Shown here in pieces: positions 58,030 through 64,000 of a DNA stretch of 64,000 bases. Position numbers and translations under genes: made by a program. The stretch lies in contig JANPYM010000006.1 of NCBI GenBank assembly GCA_025890175.1, forward strand, positions 1,334,376 through 1,398,375, read 5' to 3'. Position 1 is the stretch's first letter. The number at the start of each line of letters is the position of its first letter. A model generated the notes under the pieces. The model did no database searches. It was not told the DNA's origin and saw nothing but the letters and a program-made list of their open reading frames with translations. This DNA is from Ciborinia camelliae. Its lineage: Eukaryota; Ascomycota; Leotiomycetes; Helotiales; Sclerotiniaceae.

Positions 58030-58425
58030 TATAAAGTTGGTTGAAGAAGTCATCCATTCAACTTTCAGCTTCTTTGCATCCACTCTATCATCACGAATTT
58101 GGTGCCATCGGATCTGTACATGCTTAACCTTGCTATTAAACTTCGATTCAGTCATCCAATCGCATGAATTCGTATTGTCGCAGTATAGAGTTGAAATATA
58201 AAGCTCTTCTGAATCTGTTCCCCCTAAGTGCCCTGCTAGCTTTCCGAATCAGGCTTAATCTCTTGCGGCCTCATTCGCTGAAACAATCTCCGCTTTCATA
58301 GTACTCTGTGAAGTTGATTTTTGCCCTCTTGAGGACCAATTTACAGAGCCATCAAACCTTATTCTAACCATTCCCTGAACTGACTTACTATCATGTTCTG
58401 CACCCCAAGTTGCATCCGAACACTA
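58030..58425 (-). mobile_element. Ty1/copia retrotransposon RNase H relic
   Basis: On the minus strand, 58422-58262 reads CSDATWGAEHDSKSVQG, then VNWSSRGQKSTSQST and KAEIVSANEAAR, the order of the copia RNase H domain (SDxDWAGD...WSSKxQ...SxxEAEY...EAA). After a stop and a frame change, the 58200-58030 segment has LYCDNTNSCDWMTESKFNSK and HVQIRWHQIRDD, matching the family's DN...KHIDIRYHF part. Several stops and shifts show it is dead. No adjoining reverse transcriptase or integrase was found, so it is a fragment. Confidence 0.85.
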
Positions 58426-59547
58426 TGCATTATATACATGTGAAGGGCCTGAGATACGCGGAGAGTATCACACGCGTCACGTCAGCATATGGGAATAGCT
58501 TCATGTATTAGCAATCAGATAAAAGAACTATCCTGAAGAGGAAAGAATCCTCTTCAAGAGATCACCACTTTCTGGACGTGATGATCACGTGGCCAACTAA
58601 ATGACATTCACTAGGCAGGGGACTAGGCATGACAGAGAGTAGAAAATTCCAATATGCCTGGTTCTAAAGAGATACAACAGTGTTGCGATATCTCAAGCAT
58701 GTGACAAGTTACATGCTTGCTCCGCAAGGCATTAGCACGTGATCACCTTAGGTGATCTGCACTTGATCGCAATAGGCGATCTACGGGCATATAAGCCCCT
58801 CGTAGCTTCAGCTCTTCAACACAACAACCAATATCATACATACCATTTTCCATACATAGGTTGATCAACCTTGTACCAATACCACCAAGGTGATACCAGA
58901 AAACTGTAATTACAATATTTCTCCTTCGGCATATCACAGTACTATAACACTGTATAGTGGGGCAGAAGAAATCAACTATTTACACTGCATTACTATTTAG
59001 CCAGCCATTGTAGCACTAAGTTTTGACTTGAAAGCCGCAATTCAACCCAATATCGTACCAGTGTTGACGCATTATTCTTTTCAAGGCTGTCTATGCATGA
59101 TGAAGTGTCATCGCTACCTTCGTCCGGTACCAGATGCAAACAGCAGTTACACCAATTAGCTCTTGTACAGCCATTTTATACTTCACAGATACGCAACGGG
59201 GTCACAACTAGCCATGAGTGGCTATATCGAAGCTTAAACGTGTACGTGATCCAAGTGGCTGATGGCGAAAGATGAAGAAAGCAGCTCCAATTCTACTTTT
59301 GCACTAGCTTGGCCAAGAATTATCCCCCAGTCTTCCATTCGTAAAACAAATATGGGGAGAGGCATCGACTTAGGAAAAATTGATGGGGCCAGGGGACAAT
59401 GCACACGACCTTGCGACATTAAGAGTCTTGTTCCGTGATCAGTCTGTATTCCTGCCCAAGGACTTCATCGATGTTTTTTAATTACATCATTCAGGCCCAG
59501 AATAAGGAAAGTTGTCATTAGTTGACTCGTGTAATAGATAGGTTGCA
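58426..59547. other. Flank of the copia relic
   Basis: No gene was supported. The stretch 58680-58990 has a TATA-like word (GCATATAAGCCCC) followed by an ACAACA-rich leader and a GTGGGGCAGAAGAA purine tract, features of LTR ends. No second copy is in the window to confirm an LTR. GATCACCTTAGGTGATC near 58740-58756 is a 7-bp-arm palindrome. Confidence 0.35.
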
Positions 59548-60223
59548 CTAGCCCTGAATCCATCCCACTCTTCTGAGCTGTATTCGTCGGTTCAAACTGG
59601 TATGTTGATACTTGCGAATTACCGTGAGGTTTGGAGATTTTGCATTTTGATCTGGAGATTCGCAAATAATATGATTTTGGAGAACAAATGTAACTGAGTC
59701 CGGAGATAAAGTGAATACAGGATGCCAGTCGATATCAGCCTTGTAATTTATATCGCCATAATATTGATGGATTTGAACGGGAGCGAGTTCTTCTTGTACC
59801 TTGCGCAAGAAATGCGTTTTGGGAACCACATTATTGCATGGAGGTGTGATTGGAGCAGTATTCCGCCGTATTTTCCATACGGTATTACATATCACTGACT
59901 AGAATTCGGTTGATTCCCTTCCCAATCAGGCAATGTTGAAGCCATATTCATTGGAATTGATGGGAATTTCGAAGGAATGTGGCTAATACTAATTTCCACT
60001 ACTCCCTTCGCTGACAGAATCTCGCGACAATGTATAAAACATAACACTGGAATGGGGAAGTAGCTCGGGTATGAAGGGGGATTTGAAACCGCGAAATACT
60101 CTGCAGCCTTTCTCTGAAATTCAGCGAATTTCGAGGATGCAAGGATCAAAAGCGTACGCCAACTTCCTTAGATAAATCCGAAGCTCCAAGGGGAGTTTGT
60201 TAAAGTTTTTGTGCTCTTTGATT
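59548..60223 (-). pseudogene. Frameshifted 2EXR-domain gene
   Basis: Three overlapping frames on the minus strand read as successive parts of one protein. The first, ending at TGA 60121-60123, carries FNKLPLELRIYLRKLAYAF, an excellent 2EXR N-terminal signature. The second (60149-59892) has SYPSYFPIPVLCFIHCREIL, resembling the family's LLRVCRESR region. The third (59895-59548) has YYGDINYKADIDWHPVFTLS. Each transition needs a frame change without usable splice sites, so the gene looks dead. It is related to, but diverged from, the intact 2EXR gene at 55923-56735. Confidence 0.68.
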
Positions 60224-61409
60224 GCAGTATTGGCATTGACATTGATACAGATAATGATGCCAGATCCGGGTCGGGAAGAGATCAATCGTTGTTGGCAGAA
60301 TTGTTTTTATTTTCAGATATTTGCAGAGGAATTGAGGCGGTTCGTCTGTTGTTACCCCTCGTCTAGACCTAAAGAGATCTAGTAAGGGTTAACTCTGAGT
60401 CACGAGATGATAAATCACATGATTTTGCGAAATCAATTTTTCTCAAGATTTTCGGAACATTCTCAATTGATCCATTTTTTCAACCCACCATCCAAGACGG
60501 AATACAAACTTTACTTCAAATAGTTGACAGTCCTGCCGCACCCAAATCTTAAATAGGCTCAATATATTGAGTAGATCTACGTTAGTTATAAATTGTGCCG
60601 TTAGATACCTAGATTGAACCGAATGCGAGCTTTCAATGCTCCCCAATGGAGGTACCAAAAGTTCGCAAGCGTGTGCCGAAAAGGGTATGATATGTCGCAA
60701 CCCGCGGTGTTACCTTGCCATTGCTTGTCTCACCTCAAAATTCTCTACCCAGTGCATGCCCAGGACAGGATCATGGATGGCATACACATCCAATTCAGCT
60801 GCCTCGCTCTGAGCACCTGAGGATCTGAGGCCTCAATTGGGCCAAATGAATGCACCCGTGGACTCCATTGAATGCACTCAATAATGTGATTCAAATAACA
60901 GCTCGGTATTCGGTACAGTATGTATCGACGTGTAAATCTCAATCGGTCAGTGTTTATATGCGAGCCAAGTCTGGGCCAAGATATATTTTATGTAAGAGGA
61001 GGTGGCTGAAAAACCGTTGTCTTATTTTACGCATGTAAATTCCTCCTTCTGTCCAATACCTTCCTGGTACCTAGATCAACAGGGAGACGCAGAAGAGAAG
61101 TCGTTTTTGCTTTTATTGACTGCTTGCTGTTGAATCTAAGTGCTTATCCGTTGAGACTGGGGATTGAAAAATCACGGGCCACTCATAGTGGGGAACACGG
61201 CCCGAGAATTTCATTCCCCAGCAAGCCACATGGTTAACCAAAAATTGCCAGTCACTAATTGAATGCTCATTTTTCCTTAAGTATTTGCGATGGCTGCCCT
61301 TTACGCTCTTTTCACCAAGTTTCTTTGCTAGCCATCTTTCTCTTTCCTTGGAGTTCAAGGTTCTCTCCCCCCCTAGTTTTCGTATATAGACGTTATCAAA
61401 CGCTACATC
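60224..61409. other. Intergenic region
   Basis: Promoter side of the NADase gene, with a T/C-rich leader at 61300-61400. No other gene was supported. Confidence 0.5.
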
Positions 61410-62415
61410 ATGAAGCTTCAATTTGTTCTCCTTGCTGGTGCCATTGCTCTCAGTAATGCCTCTCCTCACGTTAGTCATCCATATCCCAGAGACTTCACGC
61501 TGATTCTAATTTAACCAAGCCGACCCCAGTGGAAGCTCGTCATTTATTCGTTCCACAGCTTCCACCCACATCCGACGGCTGCAATTGCACTGATACCAAG
61601 CCGGGACCGCTCCCATCCTCTGCTCCATATATCTGTACCGACTGGAGGCTCGGGCCCAAGGTTCTCCCGAAATATCTTCCCTTGTCAAGCGAGCTATCAT
61701 CTTACAATAGATTCGGTGGACTTTCACCGGGAGAATTTCTCGCAAAATGGTGGAATGCTTCTGCCAGCGATGGCAGGGGCTCATATATATACCCTGGGAC
61801 AGTAACAAACGGGTTTTCCACCGATATATATGGAAACCCTATCAATGGCACCATGATCCTCCCAGTCGGCACTCTCTTGGACAGGTTTGGTGGTGAAAAA
61901 ACTGGTATGTCCCTCCTTAACTCGCGTCGTGTTATCAAATAAAGTTTCCTAATGTTAATAGGCACGTATCTATCGTCCGCTGATACGCCATATTCTCAGC
62001 GATCTCTCCCACCTTCAAATCTCAATGATAATGCCGATTATCCGGGATTTCCCTATGATTATCATGTCTACCGAGTCATGCAGAATTTGACAGTCGTTGG
62101 TGGACCGATTGCACCTGTGAGCATTTTCTATAGTCCCAAATCCTATTTCCAGATCTAAAGGCCATTTTCTATTTTCTGTTTTGTATTCTCTTTGCTTCCG
62201 ATTACAACGTTGACTACTCACTTGACTCTAATATCCTTTCATGGTCACCAATTACTGACTATTCGATATAGTGGTTTGGTCAGCCGGGACTTGGAACACA
62301 GTTCTTTACAGGAAATGATAGACCTATTGCGTGGTTACTCAATAATTTCATCTTGGAAAGAGTCGATCTTTCTGTTTTGATCACGAACAGAGAACAGAAG
62401 GGTTGTGGCTACTGA
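61410..62415 (+). CDS. Secreted TNT-domain NAD glycohydrolase
   Basis: Four exons, 61410-61469, 61520-61904, 61962-62116 and 62272-62415, give 247 aa. The N-terminus is a classic signal peptide (KLQFVLLAGAIALSNA). The mature part follows the fungal secreted NADase / TNT (tuberculosis necrotizing toxin) domain: a Cys-bearing N-terminal segment, a LGPKVLPKYLPL element, YNRFGGLSPGEFLAKWWN, VGTLLDRFG, YSQRSLPPSNLN, YHVYRV and the exon-4 signature WFGQPGLGTQFF. Fungal members hydrolyse NAD+ to nicotinamide and ADP-ribose outside the cell. The C-terminal helix after the TNT core is short and I see no Ca-binding acidic cluster. All frames are intact. The third intron (155 nt) is longer than its neighbours, so a small extra exon there is possible. 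Confidence 0.88.
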
Positions 62416-63691
62416 ATGAACTTACCTGCTCTTGTAATGTGAGCAATATTGATCGATAATCTTAACGACTTTATTCTCATGGCCATCTATTGGGTTATTA
62501 AAGAAATTAAATATCTATTGAAGCCATTTGTTTCTTGATAATGTTTATTTATTTTATGAGAGGATCGCCATCAAGTGGTATTCAATTATTCGTAATTTTG
62601 CTCCAAGATCCTATCCATAACTCTATCCTTTCGAGAATTTCTCTAGTCTAAAATAATGCTATTCTTGTCACAAATAATAAGGAAATCGTTGTCATCTACC
62701 TATTTAATGTTATCTGGGATCAATATATATACATCTAGAGTATTATTACCCTTCCCCACCCAGTCTCGAGGGAAGTTAATTTGCTATTTGGCGGGACTTT
62801 GGTCTAATTGCCGAGCATTTTGTAATCACATGTAAGATATTTCTAAGTTCGCATTTATCACGGTGGGATTCGAAGCGCAAGTCTTCCATGGGCAATTGTC
62901 TTGATTGCGCGAAGGACAAAAAAATAAATCATGATATAGTATCGTCTGATCTTCAGGGCAAATGAATGTGTAATACTTAAGTCGCGGGGGTTTCAAGAGA
63001 CTATTATGGCGAGTGAAGTTTAAAAAGTTGAATTTATATCAGCGTCTTCAACCAGCCGCTGATACGTATCTAGATTATCGTCCGGTCCTAAAATTTATTT
63101 TGCTTATTCACTATAATTCACGTAGATAATACATTTTGGGGATGTAGGTAGACCTCGGGATCGTGTGAACCATACAGCACAGCCATACCCGCGCTTACTA
63201 GCGCATGCACTAATGCCTTTATAAACAGCTGTTTTCGCAGATTTTAGATTCATCAAAATGATCAACAAGAAGATATTAAATGAATCGAAAGGAATTATAC
63301 CTACTGTGCTACCTTCATCGCAACCCAAACGATACCAGCAGACATCAATAACCTGGAATCCCTGGAAGGCTTAGTTGTCTGATTAGTCCGACGCGCACTG
63401 TCCTTGGCTCGATTTATTGGTGTTTCTATCCCGTACACATGGAAATTTTACATCTGGATCTGTAGAGGAACACCATAACGAATTTAAATACGTCAACAAA
63501 TATTTGGTAAGTTCAGATGCCTAAAAAGTACATATTCTCCCTATGAATGATAAGTAATTCTAGTGATGATAAAGCAGTAGCTGACGCTTTGTAGTGACTT
63601 CAAGAGCAATATTATGAATAACCAACCCGAATTTCTCACTGAACCCGCCGTTCTACTTGAGTAAACTATAACCCAAACTTCGAGCGCAACC
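62416..63691. other. Intergenic region
   Basis: 3' flank of the NADase gene and promoter of the gene at the right edge. No supportable coding segment or repeat of note. Confidence 0.5.
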
Positions 63692-64000
63692 ATGGAGACG
63701 ATTCAATTTGATGACACGGCAGGCTCCCAGGCCCGTAAGCTTAAGACAGAATACGAGCCTTACCATCATGTCAAAACACAGTCGGAGAAATCCTACGACC
63801 CACAAGCCGATTCGCAGTCACTATCTCTGCGTAGCTTGTCACTTTCTGATGCTTTAAAGGCAACCTCAGGCACAGAAATATTTCGAATGCTCAGCCCTTT
63901 CCAACGAGCGCAAATACAGCAAATTTTCCGCAAATCATCCAGGATAGATTTTGCCTGCCCCTTCTTGGACGTCTTCCCATTGGAGATCCGCAACATAGTA
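63692..64000 (+). CDS. Partial gene at right edge, F-box/2EXR-like start
   Basis: An open frame from ATG 63692 (context CAACCATGG) to the end of the window, 103 codons. The first 60 residues are polar with a Ser/Leu-rich stretch (SQSLSLRSLSLSDALK). Near the cut end is FLDVFPLEIRNIV, the LP-E-IRN helix typical of fungal F-box or 2EXR modules. The rest lies outside the window, so domain type and length are unknown. Confidence 0.65.
   Translation, partial: METIQFDDTAGSQARKLKTEYEPYHHVKTQSEKSYDPQADSQSLSLRSLSLSDALKATSGTEIFRMLSPFQRAQIQQIFRKSSRIDFACPFLDVFPLEIRNIV

Noticed and set aside
58680..58990. Solo LTR of a copia element
   Set aside because: TATA-like and purine-tract words are present, but no TG...CA ends with target duplication and no second copy could be found; left only as a note.
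38315..62415. Argonaute plus NADase as a linked immune system, by analogy with prokaryotic short-Argonaute/NADase pairs
   Set aside because: The genes are 20 kb apart with many unrelated genes between them, the NADase has a secretion signal, and the Argonaute is a full-length eukaryotic slicer type. Nothing in the sequence links them.

Overview
This is a piece of a filamentous ascomycete nuclear genome. The evidence is short (44-190 nt) GT-AG introns with CTAAC/CTGAC-like branch sites, T/C-rich leaders before start codons, ascomycete-restricted families (DUF6594, DUF3632, 2EXR, TNT-domain NADase, AzgA purine permease), and intergenic DNA full of TAGG/CCTA tetranucleotide runs. The base composition and repeat style suggest a Leotiomycete (Botrytis/Sclerotinia-like), but that is inference. 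All multi-exon models below were built by hand from splice signals, phase agreement and family resemblance.

Layout. 0-12 kb: uL13 ribosomal protein gene (5 exons), a repeat-rich intergenic stretch, an AMP-binding acyl-CoA ligase, two membrane proteins in tandem, and a cytochrome P450 pseudogene. 13-25 kb, conserved core genes: a 1557-aa protein with a C-terminal methyltransferase domain, a THO1/SARNP-type SAP protein, and a four-exon O-methyltransferase. 25-31 kb: a gene-poor, AT-rich stretch with structured and inverted repeats. 31-42 kb: a second methyltransferase-like protein, an AzgA-type purine permease with seven exons, and a complete Argonaute with the D-E-D-H slicer tetrad and unusual N-terminal zinc knuckles. 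42-64 kb: an accessory region with a retropepsin-like coiled-coil protein (frameshifted), DUF6594, DUF3632 and 2EXR proteins, several decayed or unresolved genes, a Ty1/copia RNase H relic beside a degenerate minisatellite, a 2EXR pseudogene, a secreted TNT-domain NADase, and a gene cut by the right edge.

The genes do not form one pathway and no biosynthetic cluster is evident. The two themes are (i) housekeeping genes (uL13, THO1, AzgA, Argonaute) with clean exon structures, and (ii) lineage-specific families whose neighbours are decaying. The most distinctive item is the Argonaute whose N-terminus carries three Cys/His zinc-knuckle-like motifs in place of the usual Gly/Arg-rich tail.
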